Origin: Rhamnusium bicolor
Taxonomy: Eukaryota > Arthropoda > Insecta > Coleoptera > Cerambycidae
DNA length: 64,000 nucleotides
Reading direction: 5' to 3'
NCBI GenBank assembly: GCA_029963845.1
Contig: JANEYF010005532.1
Location: 939,001 to 1,003,000, forward strand
Shown here: piece by piece, positions 42,541 to 54,054 of the stretch
How positions within the stretch are numbered: position 1 is the stretch's first letter
Layout of the letters: each line of letters begins with the position of its first letter
Position numbers and translations under genes: made by a program
The notes under the pieces: model-generated
What the model saw: only the letters and a program-made list of their open reading frames with translations
The model's database searches: none
What the model was told of the DNA's origin: nothing

Positions 42541-44589
42541 GTTAACTTTCTGATGAATAAACCATTACCTATACCTTAAAAAAAGGGAACTTCAGGAAAT
42601 TATGTTTTAATAAGTGGAAAATAATGGTAAACCCCATTAGCTATATTGTTTTTAAATCTGTTAGGGAAGCTGGAGATATCGTGAGACGAACATTACAGTT
42701 GTCCCAATAACATCCATAGTTTCGACGAAGATATCCGGAAGGACTACAGAAAATACTATTTTTTATAGCATCTTTGGAACTTGCTTGGTGAGGTACAGAA
42801 GGGACACATTGTCTAACACGCTCTTTGTTCATTTAAAAATTACTTGCAACATAAAAAATGTCGGCATTTATGACAGCGGTAAAAGGATCATAGTCGCCCA
42901 CATTTTTTATATTGCAAATACGTTTGAACTGAACCTTACCTGTAAATTTTCAGCGACTTGCAAAGGTCCCAGGGGTCAAACCATTCCTTTCAATATTTAA
43001 AAACATTATAACTTCACAACCTGCTATGTTATATCTATAAATCCGTTTTGATAGAAGGTAAACAAACTAGATGGCATCAATTAAAAAAAATATATCATAT
43101 AGTGTAACTACTGTAGCCTCTACTTTTACTGTCACTTCCAATTCAGTTGTTCTTTCTGAATAAAATGACAAACAATTAATTCTGGAGGATCCCTTCTGCA
43201 GAATTCTAGTCATACTAATTTTTCAAATTGGAAGCTAAAAATAAGTACTTTATTCCATTGGTCATGATTTTATGTAATAATAATTATAATCGTGACATAT
43301 AAGAAATTAAAATTCCATTACTTTTGTGTAAAATATTCACTTGGTATAATAGATCAACAAGTGAAAATAGTCAAAATGACTATTTTTGATTGGACAAAAA
43401 AATTTAGGTTTTTTGAATTTTCATTAGTCAATTTTTGATAGATGACAGATGAGTTCAATAGTCGCTGATATTTTTTAATGTTAAATAAATATTCACTGAG
43501 ATATGTTCAAATTTATAGAACAAAATATGTTCCTATTGTCTGTTTCAAAATAGAGGTATATAGGCAAAAAAATCCGTGTCAAAAAATAAAACGCCCACTA
43601 AATGATTTATGTTGATTTGATGTAAACGGAGATTCGTAAATTTAATGCAGATATATCAATAAAGAGTGAGACAGCTGTTGTTGAATTTAAATTTTGTATT
43701 CAAATTAACATATGAATTCAAATTATCGGAAAAGTTTTGGAGAAATAAATGAAAAATTCTAAAACACTGAAATAAACAAAGTGCATTTAATTTCTTTATA
43801 CTAATTCCAGTAGATTTTCGTTTTCCTCTCGTAATTTATAATATTCATATGATGTGGTCATAAAGTTTCCTCCTGATAGCTTTTGAATAGATTGATATAG
43901 AGCAATCAAGTTTGAATGCTTCTGTAAGAACTAAAATACTATTTTCTAACCTACAAATGGCTAATTTTATCCTTAAAAAAATATAGTGCCAGTGTGTCAT
44001 CTTGCTCAACGATCTTATATGACACCCTGGGGATAGTATGACATTTCATTCGAAAGCCCTTTTCATGCTGAATACAAGCACAAGTCTTCTCGAAGTTTTG
44101 GGAATGCTTGATGTTGCCATATATCTTTTATTCTTTGTCTTAGAGCAATATGGCTCCGTTTGATTTAATATACCCCCATCGGAAAAATCTAAAGGCTTTA
44201 AGGTAGATCCATCCTAGGAAACATCCTGTATATTATGTTTTACTAAAACTATTCTTATATTTCTGTTTGTTTAACGTATACTTCCAGATGCAAGTTGAGA
44301 TTTGCTACGCTCATAGACTATTTAGTTCAAAACAAAGGGAAAAACTCCAACGCGAGATGTAATGTTATGACAGTTTAAAATAATATAATATATAAATAAT
44401 AATATTATGATAGTTTAATATAAATTGTATAAGATTCGTTGTTCGTGTCGTTATTCTGAAAGAAGAATAGAAGGAGTAAGACAATTACAATTTATGTTTG
44501 CCTGTGAGTGCATCAGGAACTCTGACATCGATATTATGTCAAAATGGAATCACAAACTTCATTAATTAAGCTTATATGCAATATGTGTA
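42541..44589. other. AT-rich stretch without recognised gene
   Basis: Only short frames without recognisable domains. Nothing to report with confidence. Confidence 0.4.
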
Positions 44590-44720
44590 GTGCGATCTAT
44601 GGTATGTCGCACATACAGAAATTTTAAAACACTTTTAAAAGAGCGTATTCGTTATTTACACTCTTCTTTAGGGTTTTCACATTTTACCAAACACAAAACT
44701 GCAGTAGTTATATTAATAGA
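44590..44720 (+). repeat. Relic related to the Penelope-like fragment at 46.3 kb
   Basis: GTATGTCGCACATACAGAAA, ATTTACACTCTTCTTTAGGG and ACATTTTACCAAACAC parallel strings at 46355-46435 in the same order, so both are pieces of one repeat family. Confidence 0.4.
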
Positions 44721-45009
44721 TTGTTAAAAAGTTCCTGTATCTGAGGATTCTTTTAACAAAGAATTGTGTTACGTTTAAGAAAATTGCTATAACCCCTCTC
44801 TAATAGACAAATTACACTGGACAACAAAATTTTGTACTTTTTTTCTTCCACGAACTAAAATAGGTGAACTTTATAGTATTTTTATGCTGAAATCAGATCT
44901 GTTTTTCACAATTTTTGCACCAGGCAAGGTTTACAAGTGACAAAATAGTTAAGTTTTGCTAAAATATGTATTATTAATTTTATAAATAAAGTTGTAAAGG
45001 TTACTTCTA

Positions 45010-45336
45010 AAATGTGAAAATGTATGATTTGCGACTGTATTTAGCCTCAGGAACATGCAACCTCAGTATCCAGCAATAATCTTCCAACATTAGGACTACA
45101 TTTCTCCGATAGCATTTTTCCATGTCTAAAATAGTCAGATGAAATCATTCGCTTTGTTCGTCACTGACTGCCCCGAGATTATCCGGGAAAAGTCCAAATG
45201 AGTCTAAACAATGATTTTTTTTACTCATGTTGCACCCATAGCTTAACATGAAATCAACAGGTCTTTTACAACTTCCCGGTAGTGTTCTGATTTCTGATTT
45301 TCTAAATACGCCGGCGGAGACTATTTCTAAATGCAA
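45010..45336 (-). pseudogene. Fragment of a repetitive arthropod transposon-type protein
   Basis: Minus-strand reading gives LSYGCNMSKKNHCLDSFG, LFPDNLGAVSDEQSE, a stop, then ILDMEKCYRRNVVLMLEDYC and a C-terminus to KSYIFTF. The signature (FFP-x-N-L-G-A-V-S-D-E-x-x-E-R-F-H followed by M-E-x-x-Y and D-Y-C-W) is one I associate with a protein found in many arthropod genomes in multiple copies, presumably transposon-derived; I cannot name the family. One in-frame stop near 45145 and upstream decay make it a pseudogene. Confidence 0.5.
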
Positions 45337-45639
45337 ATACGTGTTTCTGCAAGCTCGTACTGGCTCTCCTATCTAGGCTTCTCCTTTCAAAATAAAAATA
45401 GGTGTGTTCTACTAACTTTTTATTTTAAGGGCCCCATATTGTATTGGTGCGTGTATATCATACGTAATAGTATATGAATACATATACTGGAACACAAAAT
45501 CTATGGGTGACTGAGAGAATCTGAAAACATTGTTAATTGAAGCGTACAAAAATACTTATAGAAAAGGGCATTTCTTTGCTTGGGACAAAAATCGTGGTAA
45601 CCAGTGATATTGATCAAAAAACAAAATAGAATTATCCAA

Positions 45640-46188
45640 AATTTAATTTACATGGACAATTTAAATCAACCCTGATACCACAACTAAATATAGTTAACTT
45701 TCATATTTCTTTTTTATACAATTTATTACATAATAATATTGATTGTCCTGAATTGTTGTCTCAAATATGTTTTAATGTACCAAATTACAATTCTAGATAT
45801 AATACAACGTTTTTTTATCCTCATGCTAGAAGTAATGTTCTTTTGACATCACCTATTCATACAATGTATATAAACTTTAATAAAATTTGCCATTTATGTG
45901 ATATTAATAATTGTACAAAAAATGTAATCTTAAACATAGCCATGAATAATCATTAAACAATCATTATTGAATTTTTTAGTATTGTATCTTTATATTGTAT
46001 AATGCATATTATAAGAATCTATTCTTCTTTTCTGCTTTCTTGTTTGTTATATAAATTAATGTATACAGTCAGGTGTATTTATATATCGTTTCTATGTGTA
46101 TACATATATATTGAAATTATGCAAAATTGTCCTGTTATTGGGTGTTACTTGTTGGGCAATAAAAGTATTATTATTATTATTATTATAT
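45640..46188 (+). mobile_element. 5'-truncated LINE: ORF2 C-terminus and 3' tail
   Basis: The frame at 45700-45956 reads FLYNLLHNNIDCPELLSQIC, NVPNYNSRYNTTFFY and SNVLLTSPIHTMYINFNK, a pattern like the extreme C-terminus of CR1/jockey-like ORF2 proteins. A ~200-base 3' UTR follows with CTGTTATTGGGTGTTACTTG, GGGCAATAAAAG and a terminal ATT-repeat tail (46170-46188). RT and endonuclease are missing. Confidence 0.55.
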
Positions 46189-46500
46189 GTCCAATTTCAT
46201 ACGAAATTGTTTTAAGGATCACTACCACATTTCGTTCAAATCGTCTAGCTCAACAGAGAAACTTTTTGTTCATAACAAAGATAGGACATGCCCTTTTAAA
46301 AAAAGTGGAGTTTATCAGCTACATACAACACGTGTAAAATTTCTATATGTGCCCTATGGTACATACAAAATTTTAAATAGCATGTTCGGTGTGTACACTT
46401 TTCTTCACGGTTTGCACATTTTGCCAAACACTTGTTGGGTAACAATCATAATTTTGAATACATCAATAAAATCTAACATTTTGCCAATATGGTTTGGTTC
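46188..46500 (+). pseudogene. Penelope-like GIY-YIG fragment
   Basis: The frame contains DRTCPFKKSGVYQLHTT then KFLYV, matching the C-P-F-x-K-S-G-V-Y-x-L...K-F-x-Y-V-G start of a GIY-YIG domain. The G after YV and the conserved cysteines are lost. The sequence then drifts out of frame. It begins directly at the tail of the preceding LINE fragment. Confidence 0.5.
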
Positions 46501-46924
46501 TAAATAACTTTCTTCGATATTATCAAAACAATAACGCGGTTTCACTTAATTCTCAATTACAATTTGAGTATTCACTAACATTTTCGGTATTATTATAATA
46601 ACGTATTTATCAATGGTATTCTTTCTGTAACAGATCGCAATAATTTGTCATTTTAGTAAGTTAGGTCGCTCCCTGATAACATCTCATTATAATATGGGTG
46701 TATGGGTTATAGTTTTAACCTAATTTCAATATTTAGGTTCATCTTCCAAATTACCTCTAGTCTCGTTTACTTTGTTGACTACATTGTCTACCATGAGATG
46801 GCGTTAGGTGGAATTTTGCTTTCAATCAATTGAATTTTTGAAACAGACTCTTACTAGTCTCTACTGAATTTATATGCGAATTTAAAGTTAAAAATCATAT
46901 ACATCTTATGATAACTAAAAGTCA

Positions 46925-47055
46925 GTTTTAATCATATCCAGATGATGTTTTAGTGTTTTATGGAAAACCACGTCAAGTTATTTTATACTTTGTCTAATTA
47001 TAATCTTTGTTGACTGAGGATGTGGAATTATATGTATTGCTCGAAACCGGTAGCA
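46925..47055 (+). repeat. Penelope-type end pieces with a hammerhead-like motif
   Basis: ATATCCAGATGATG followed by TTTTAGTGTTTTATGGAAAA (46935-46965) is a shortened version of the 16.7-kb end motif. Shortly after, CTGAGGA (47014-47020), a weakly paired 22-base segment and GAAAC (47043) resemble the hammerhead core at 14.7 kb. Both are degenerate. Confidence 0.35.
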
Positions 47056-47060
47056 ATAAA

Positions 47061-48390
47061 AAAGTTTTTTAAGAAAAAAGGCTTTTTCTATATTCAGTAT
47101 AAATTAAGTAATTAAACAAATAGGAGATATGTCCTTCTGACTATCCACTAAACGTCTATGTACACCTCATTGAAGAATTATTTGGAAATGAATGATTCCA
47201 CAAGAAATCTACAAAAAATGAATTGTAAGAAAATGACACAATTTTAATATCTAATTTCCACCGATAAACTCCAAATCACAGTTATTGATTATGATCTGGT
47301 GGTATTTTCAGCAATCGAGTATCGACAATTACTGTAGACGCTTCCCAATAAGGAATCCTCATATGACCGATTTATTCACATATTCGCAAAATTTAATGCT
47401 GCACGACGCGGCGCGGCGGTCAAAACCATCATTCATTTTCTGGGTAATACGTGTTTTAAATGGGGGAAGTCGAGACGTTTCATGTATATAAACTGATATA
47501 ATTGTGAATCAACACTTATTTGTCAAATCTGTGCTTCTTTGTTTATATTGTACAGAACATATGAACTTTTCACACTGTACAAATATGTATGAAAAATATT
47601 TCGCCCTAAAACTGAAAGTCGTCGACCAGATATTTTCACACGGTCTGTAACTAGCGAAGTAATTACTTTTTTATTTATAGCAGCTCTAAATAAAATTATC
47701 CATTTTTACTTGCAGATAAATTTGAATTTTTGATCGATTTCAAACCGACGGCAACGTAGACGTAGAAATTAGCTTTAATTATTTACTTGTGGTGCAAAAT
47801 GGAAGTTCGACTTTGCAGGTGTACGCGTTGTTTGTGTTCAATTTTTTTAAAAGTTCCCGTTGCGCTGAGGTTGTGTTGTTTAAAACACTTTAATAATCGA
47901 CGATATCTCGGCTCTAAGAAAAAATCGAGATAGAATCAACGATTATGTCGAAATGGAAACCTACAAAACAAATGGTAAAAGTTTTTACACAGTTTGGTAT
48001 ACCGGGTGATACGAAAAAAAAGTATTTTATGTTATTCTTTGTAAACATTTTTCTTATCAACCGATTTTAACGAACTTGATGTCAATAGTTAGCTGATTGC
48101 ATAGACTACAAAGAACAAATATCAAGATGGCTGAAATATTAAAATAAAAGATGGCGAAAAGCTTTTCCTGTCGCTAATAGATGACTTTGTAACCACTATA
48201 TAGCTTACACTGTATACAAAATAAATACCTAGTAATGACAGCAAATACTTCTTTTTGTCCTGGTAATTTCACTTTGTAAACATTATATAAATATATACTG
48301 GATCTAGCAGAATTTTGTTCCTGCTATTAGAAGAAAATTTGCTACCATAGAAAGAATTTTTGTAGAGTATTCTGCGAGCACACATATGAG
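47061..48390. other. No gene recognised
   Basis: AT-rich with a few short mariner-like strings (for example ACCGGGTGATACG at 48002). No supported gene. Confidence 0.4.
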
Positions 48391-48640
48391 GGTCATTGGT
48401 AGGTCGATGTATCCCTTTGAAGGCGTGTTAGGAACGAGCTTATTTGAAATTGAAAATTATGTTAAATCCTTTGATAAGATAAAAATACAAAAGCTGAAAC
48501 CTTCACTTGTTGTAAAAAACTATCTACATTAAAATATCTAAAAAAAGTATTTGCTATTTTGCATAATGGATAATGGTTAAATCAATTACAAATGAGCTCT
48601 ACTAACACGCCCTCAAAGGAATACGTCGATCTACCAGACA
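48391..48640. mobile_element. ~250-bp MITE
   Basis: The left arm TTGGTAGGTCGATGTATCCC then GAAGGCGTGTTAGGAACGAG is mirrored at the right (48590-48640) as, inverted, CTGGTAGATCGACGTATTCC then GAGGGCGTGTTAGTAGAG. The arms are ~50 bases and enclose AT-rich filler. Confidence 0.65.
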
Positions 48641-48650
48641 CTCTGTATAT

Positions 48651-49129
48651 ACATGGTGATTCAGTTTTATTACTAATAACTTTAACAACCGTCAGATGTC
48701 AACAAAATGAAGTTATTTTGTATATAGTATGAGTATAAGTTTTCCATTGAGGTTTTTGTTTTCGAGATACAAGATGTCGAAAAATGTTTGTCTTTTTTTT
48801 CTGAAACTAAAAATTATTAGTTATTATTTATATTTAGTATTAAATATCAGTGTGTTAGGCTGCATCTATTTGACTAACTCGTTTTTTCTACACGGTAACT
48901 AAAATATCTTGGACTAAATTATCATATTTTCAAAAACCCAAAAAAAACTACTTTTTTTTTCAAGTAACGAATTTCTAAATTCGATATTTTCATTTAATAT
49001 ATTTTTTAGAAAAAGATAGTGAAACTCAACATATACAACTTAATAATTAATATTAAAACATGTTCTCTAACAATGTTTTATCTTGACCCAAAAACATTTT
49101 AATCAAGTATTTGGCGGCGTTAGCACTCC
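48651..49129. other. No gene recognised
   Basis: AT-rich filler between two MITEs. Confidence 0.4.
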
Positions 49130-49134
49130 GCGTC

Positions 49135-49468
49135 GCCAGGATAGATTTAAATCGATGTTAAAATTTTTCGGTTAGTAATATTGAAAAACGAAAACATTTA
49201 GTTCATTCTAAATATCATAGATTCAATATATAAAATTACAGGCAATCCTAATGCATTTTTTTTTAGCCAAGAAAATAGTAATATTTTATTTGGTGTTATT
49301 TAATGAAACTAAATAATCGTATTTTCCAGGTTAAAAAAAAGACGCATCAGAATTGCCTGTAATTTTATATCTTAAATCTACCTATATGGTATTTAGAATA
49401 AACCGAATGTTCTCATTCTTCGATATTACTAACAGAAACAGCGATTTATAAATTTAAGTTGAATATCT
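49135..49468. mobile_element. ~330-bp palindromic MITE
   Basis: Inverted arms of more than 100 bases: GTTAGTAATATTGAAAAACG, CATTTAGTTCATTCTAAATA and ATAAAATTACAGGCAATCC at the left (to ~49265), with their inverted relatives at the right (49335-49465). AT-rich centre, no coding sequence. Confidence 0.65.
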
Positions 49469-49695
49469 GGTGAAAACACCCCCAAATGTTTAATTTAAGG
49501 AAACAAAGGACTAATAAATAATAGATACATATTTTAAAATCATTGATATATTATGCGTAGGTATATTGAGGTAGTGTTTAGGTACACAAAATCACAAATA
49601 ATATTATATTAAAATGTAATTAAAATAGTCATTATTCGCCTACAAACAAAATGTCAAATTAGCAAGCACAGATTTATGACAAACAGATAGCTTAC
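49469..49695. other. No gene recognised
   Basis: AT-rich filler preceding the LINE at 49.7 kb. Confidence 0.4.
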
Positions 49696-49791
49696 TAATC
49701 GTAGATATGTGCTTTCTTAAATAAAATTGAGGAACTCAGTGATGAATTTAACGATAAACATTTACTTTTAATAGGAGATTTTAATATAGAT

Positions 49792-50721
49792 ATGTCACGA
49801 AACACATTTTATGCTGGTAAGTTACAAGAAATTTTATTACAAAATAGTCTTCGTCAATTAATTAAAGAACATACACGAATAACAAATAAATCGGCCACAA
49901 TAATAGACCTAATTATAACAAACTGTGATCATATAACTTACCAAGTCAATCATACTCCAAGAATATCAGATCATGCAAATATTTTAGTAAATTTGGCAGT
50001 TATACAAAAACAATGGCAAGAGGTAGAAATAAGAAAAAGGTGTTATAAGGATTTTAATGAAGAGAGAGAATTTAGACCAGTTAACACGATGCCAATATAT
50101 GAAAAAATTTTAGAATTGGTAGTAAAAGAACAGTTAGATACCCACTGCAAGGATAATAATATATTAATAGCGAATCAATCTGGCTTTAGAGAAAGTCATT
50201 CTTGTGAATCGGCACTTCAATTCATCATATCGGATTGGGTTAAGACAATAGGTAAAAACCAAATCATAGTGGCAGTTTTTTTAGACTTTAAACGGGCATT
50301 TGAAACGGTGAATCGACAGTTATTAATATCAAAGTTAGAAAAAATGGGTGTTGGTGGATCTGTACTCAAATGGATTGAATCCTACTTAACTGGAAGAAGA
50401 CAAAAAACGAGATACGGAAATAGTGTATCTAATGTAATAGATAATGACTTTGGGGTGCCACAGGGATCAGTGCTGGGACCATTATTATTTGTGCTGTTCA
50501 TAAATGATATAGTTAAATCAATCAAAAAATGCAAGGTACATCTATTTGCAGATGACACATTAATTTATGTATATGGTGAGAATATAAATGATGTTATTAA
50601 TGTTATTAATCAAGATTTAAAAGAAATATTTATTTGGTTATGTGACAACAACTTAAAAGTAAACACTGATAAATGTAAATATATGATTCTCGGTAAAAAA
50701 CATATACTAAATCAGCTATAG
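49792..50721 (+). pseudogene. Endonuclease-RT fusion piece of the CR1-like LINE
   Basis: The first ~90 residues are the C-terminal half of the endonuclease (TIIDLIITNCDHITYQV, ISDHANILVNLAV with the S-D-H box). After KDFNEE the sequence jumps directly to EFRPVNTMPIYEKILELVV, which normally lies in the RT fingers, so roughly 150-200 residues between the domains are missing yet the frame is kept. The RT then reads SGFRESHSCESALQFIISDW, AVFLDFKRAFETVNRQLL, DFGVPQGSVLGPLLFVLFIN and LFADDTLIYV; all catalytic aspartates are present. It ends at a stop at 50719-50721, after which broken frames continue. Not functional, because the linker and thumb are lost. Confidence 0.85.
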
Positions 50722-50892
50722 GTGGAAGAAAATACTGTATTAAATAATAGAACATTAGAAAAAAGTTTCTGAAATTAAATACCTTGGGTTTATAATAGAT
50801 GAATCCTTGACCTTCAAATGTAACAGTGATTATATTTTTAAAAAATAGCAAAAAAGGTTTATTTTTTACGGAGAATTTCAAATTATTTATCA

Positions 50893-51378
50893 ATGTTTTC
50901 AAGAATATTAGTATATAAATCTATAATAGCTTCACATTTCGAATATTGTGCAACTCTACAGCTATATTTAAATAACAATGACATTCAAAAGTTACAAAAT
51001 ATGCAAAATAAAGCTATGAGGATAATTTTAAAATGTAACAAATATACTCCCATTGACACAATGTTAAATGTTTTAAATTTTTTAAATGTGAGACAACGTA
51101 TACTATTGAAAGCAATGCAATTTATATTTAAAATAAAAAATGGCATGGCTCCGAGATATTTATGTGATAAATTAAATTTCGTTCGAGATATTCATAGTTA
51201 TAATACTCGTAGTGGAAATGATATAGTAGTAGAGAGATATGACAATTTAAAGGAATCAAAATCTTTGTTCTGTACTGGTCTACAAATATTTAATGGTTTA
51301 CCAAATGAAATAAAATACTGCGAAAAATATAATGTCTTTACTAAACTGTGTATTAGTTATGTTAAACAACAATTCTGA
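50893..51378 (+). pseudogene. ORF2 C-terminal piece of the CR1-like LINE
   Basis: 161 residues reading RILVYKSIIASHFEYCATLQ, LQNMQNKAMRIILKC and NVRQRILLKAMQFIFKIKNG, typical of the post-RT thumb region of these elements, ending naturally at YVKQQF and a stop. It is separated from the RT piece by frameshifts. Confidence 0.8.
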
Positions 51379-51501
51379 TTATTTACGGTTAGGTTAGGTA
51401 ATATTACGCTAAGTTAGGTTAGGATACAAAGATATTTGTAATTATTTATAGTTACTATATATTTAGATTTGACATAAGATAGAAAATGGATAATGTACTT
51501 G

Positions 51502-51635
<134 letters not shown>

Positions 51636-51688
51636 AATTCAATTGTAGCTTTTTAGCTAATTAAGATACATTATTATTATTATTATTA

Positions 51689-51964
51689 ACCTAAAAAATC
51701 AATCTCAACTAAAGGCACTTATTTACCATAAGAAAACAGTTCGTTATCCTTAATAAAAAAAAAACATAAAAAAAAATTTGAGTTAGTTTAAGTAAGTGCT
51801 GTTATTGGAATAATTAGTCAAAGATTTAAAGTTGTTAAAGCTCATTAGCAAAACAGTTTTTCTTATGCTTACATGCTGGTAATGTAGTCTTAAGAAGAAA
51901 AATACTTATGATAATGCAGATCATCTTAGCAAAACATTTTATTTGGTCGATTTCCCTCAGTGTA
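51689..51964. other. No gene recognised
   Basis: Filler between the LINE tail and the large inverted repeat. Confidence 0.4.
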
Positions 51965-53320
51965 CGATGAGTAAAATCGATTTATTAATTTTGGAGATAT
52001 AGCGAGTTCAAAAAAGGCCTACTCGCCATTTTTAAAATCTGGAACAAGAAAATAAACTATAATATTTTGCCTGCCATTCCGTTGTTCCTCAACCAATTTT
52101 AATAAACTTGACATTGTTATGTAAGCAATAGTTCTGTTGCTCATACTACATCTTAAATAATGATAATGAACAGTATAAGCTAGAGCAATTTCACCAGATA
52201 TTGATAGTTAGATGATAGGCAATAATGAATTTCGCGTTTTAAAGCAAATGTAATATTATTGAATCATTGAAAGATATTAATAGTTTCAAACACTGAAGAT
52301 TCAATTAACAAGAAGAAAATGTAGTCTAGCTCATCATATCCCTTGAATTTGATCTCCTCATACAGTGACAATTGTCGTACCTCTTCTCCTTCAGCTGTGT
52401 ATGGCCCGCGCTATTGAAATTTTAGACAGTTCTTCCCAATATTGAGTTAAGCCTTGTTGTATCTCTTCATTATTAAATTGATTTCGGACTTTATCGTGCA
52501 GTCTTTGAAGAAAATATGGCCACACAAAGTAATCTAATGGATTTAACTCAGGACTGCAGGGCGGCCATTGTAAAAAAATATACTCTTCCTCATAGTGTTA
52601 AATTTTTTCCCAATAGTGTAAAATTTTTTTTCTAATGGTCTACAATTTTTGTAAAAAAATTTAAGGTTTCAGTAAAAAAACATCGTTTCTGCCACCCAAC
52701 GTAGATAGTCCTTGTTCTAACCAACTATAATCCTTTTTATAGTGATAGAAATGCTGTAGTTCATGCATTTTTTTTCAGAATGGTACATCTTACGACTTTG
52801 GTGTACCTAAGAAACGCCAATGTCAATTTCGTAGAAAGATGGCCGCCCTGCAGTCCTGAAATAAATCCATCGAGTTACTTTGCAATACTATATTTTCTTC
52901 AAAGACTGCACGGCAATGGCCGAAATTAATTTAATACTATTGAGAAGCTACGATCAGACTTAAACCAATATTGGGAAGAACTGCCTATAGCGCGGGACAT
53001 ACACAGTTCGAGGAGAAGAGCTACAACAGTTAAGGCTACGCGGGGAGATCACGTTCGATGACTATGATATGCTAGACTCAATTACTTACTTATTAACTGA
53101 ATTGCTAGTAGAAAATCAGTCGTGTATTTTGATATTTCGATAATTTGTCACAATTTTATATATACTATTCTATTGCCTACATAACATGACCAAGTTCATT
53201 GAAATCGGTTGAGAACTAAAGAATCAAATATCAAAGTTTGGTTTTTGTTCCAGATTTTAAAAATTGCCAGTAAGCCTTTTTTACTTCGCTATATCTCCAA
53301 AACCAGGATATAACTCATAG
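51965..53320. mobile_element. Large inverted repeat of a mariner-type transposase 3' half
   Basis: The left arm (about 51975-52565) and right arm (about 52840-53312) are diverged inverted copies: GGAGATATAGCGAGTTC and ATTTTTAAAATCTGGAACAA on the left correspond, inverted, to GGAGATATAGCGAAGTA and ATTTTTAAAATCTGGAACAA on the right. Each arm encodes the same transposase end: minus strand WPPCSPELNPLDYFVWPYF then LQRLHDKVRNQFNNEEIQQ; plus strand WPPCSPEINPSSYFAILYF then LQRLHGN. The WPP-x-S-P-(E/D)-x-N-P-L-D-x-F box is the third catalytic region of IS630/Tc1/mariner transposases. The N-terminal and central domains are missing in both. Confidence 0.75.
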
Positions 53321-53874
53321 TCTTAATATGTAGAGGAAATTTGTCATTAGTTCTGTAATTTTGACAACTTTCAATACAAAAGAACGATTGCAAAAGAAGA
53401 CCTATTTTTAATTACGTCCACCATCTTCAATTGTGATGTTTCGGCAAAATTGATATCTGATCTTTGTACATATTCAATTAGTTAATTACTGACATCAAGT
53501 TTGCTAAAATCGGGTAAGAAACAGTAATTTTGCAAAGAAAAATAGAAAATACGGGTTTCTTTTGCCCATCCATATTTGGAATTAAAACAAAAGTGTATGT
53601 ACTACATTGTTCACAACAATGCCTCTTTGATTTAAAACTACTCTGCACTAAAAACATGCTTTCGATAAGATAGTAATTACTGTATATGTTTCCTCCTTTT
53701 TATAAAAACCAACAATAAATGTGAATGTTCTTGAATTATGTCATCAAAAATTTACAAATTGTACAATTTACTTTTACACTGAAATCCATGTCCTGAAAAA
53801 AGGGAACTTGCAACAATAACAAACAACTACATCTCCGTTGAATTAGTGGCTCACATGTATCTGTTATGTTCTAG
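53321..53874. other. Probable intron sequence upstream of the first channel exon
   Basis: AT-rich, no coding content, ending in the acceptor CTGTTATGTTCTAG just before the GC-rich exon. It should belong to the intron that precedes the exon at 53875. Confidence 0.5.
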
Positions 53875-54054
53875 GTTGGCCGCAGCGCAGGAGGCGGCGG
53901 CTCAGGCGGTGCAGCAACAGCAGGCGGGGGCGGGCGCAGCTGATAGAATGGGGGGTGCGAGCGCGGCCGGACCAGGACAGGGGCCCTCCTCGCTGTTCCT
54001 CTTCTCCGAGGAAAACCCCATCCGCAGATATACGCGCTTCATCATCGAGTGGCC
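53875..54054 (+). CDS. cac: Calcium channel alpha-1 (CaV2/cacophony-type) N-terminal exon
   Basis: A 180-base exon of strikingly higher GC than its surroundings. The U2-type acceptor (CTGTTATGTTCTAG) places the first base in codon phase 2. The peptide is a low-complexity A/Q/G-rich cytoplasmic N-terminus (LAAAQEAAAQAVQQQQ, then GAGAADRMGGASAAGPG), followed by the conserved SLFLFSEENPIRRYTRFIIE and W just before transmembrane segment S1 of domain I. The SLFLFSEENPIRRYTR block distinguishes CaV2 from CaV1-type channels. The exon ends with CC, which joins T of the next exon to give the proline of WPPFEYAV. The protein is the pore subunit of presynaptic voltage-gated calcium channels in the neuronal plasma membrane. 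The upstream exon with the start codon was not found. Confidence 0.92.

Noticed and set aside
51385..51425. GGTTAGGTTAGG and AGTTAGGTTAGG strings resembling the insect telomere repeat TTAGG
   Set aside because: Only two units at each place, inside a LINE 3' UTR. Too short to suggest interstitial telomeric DNA.
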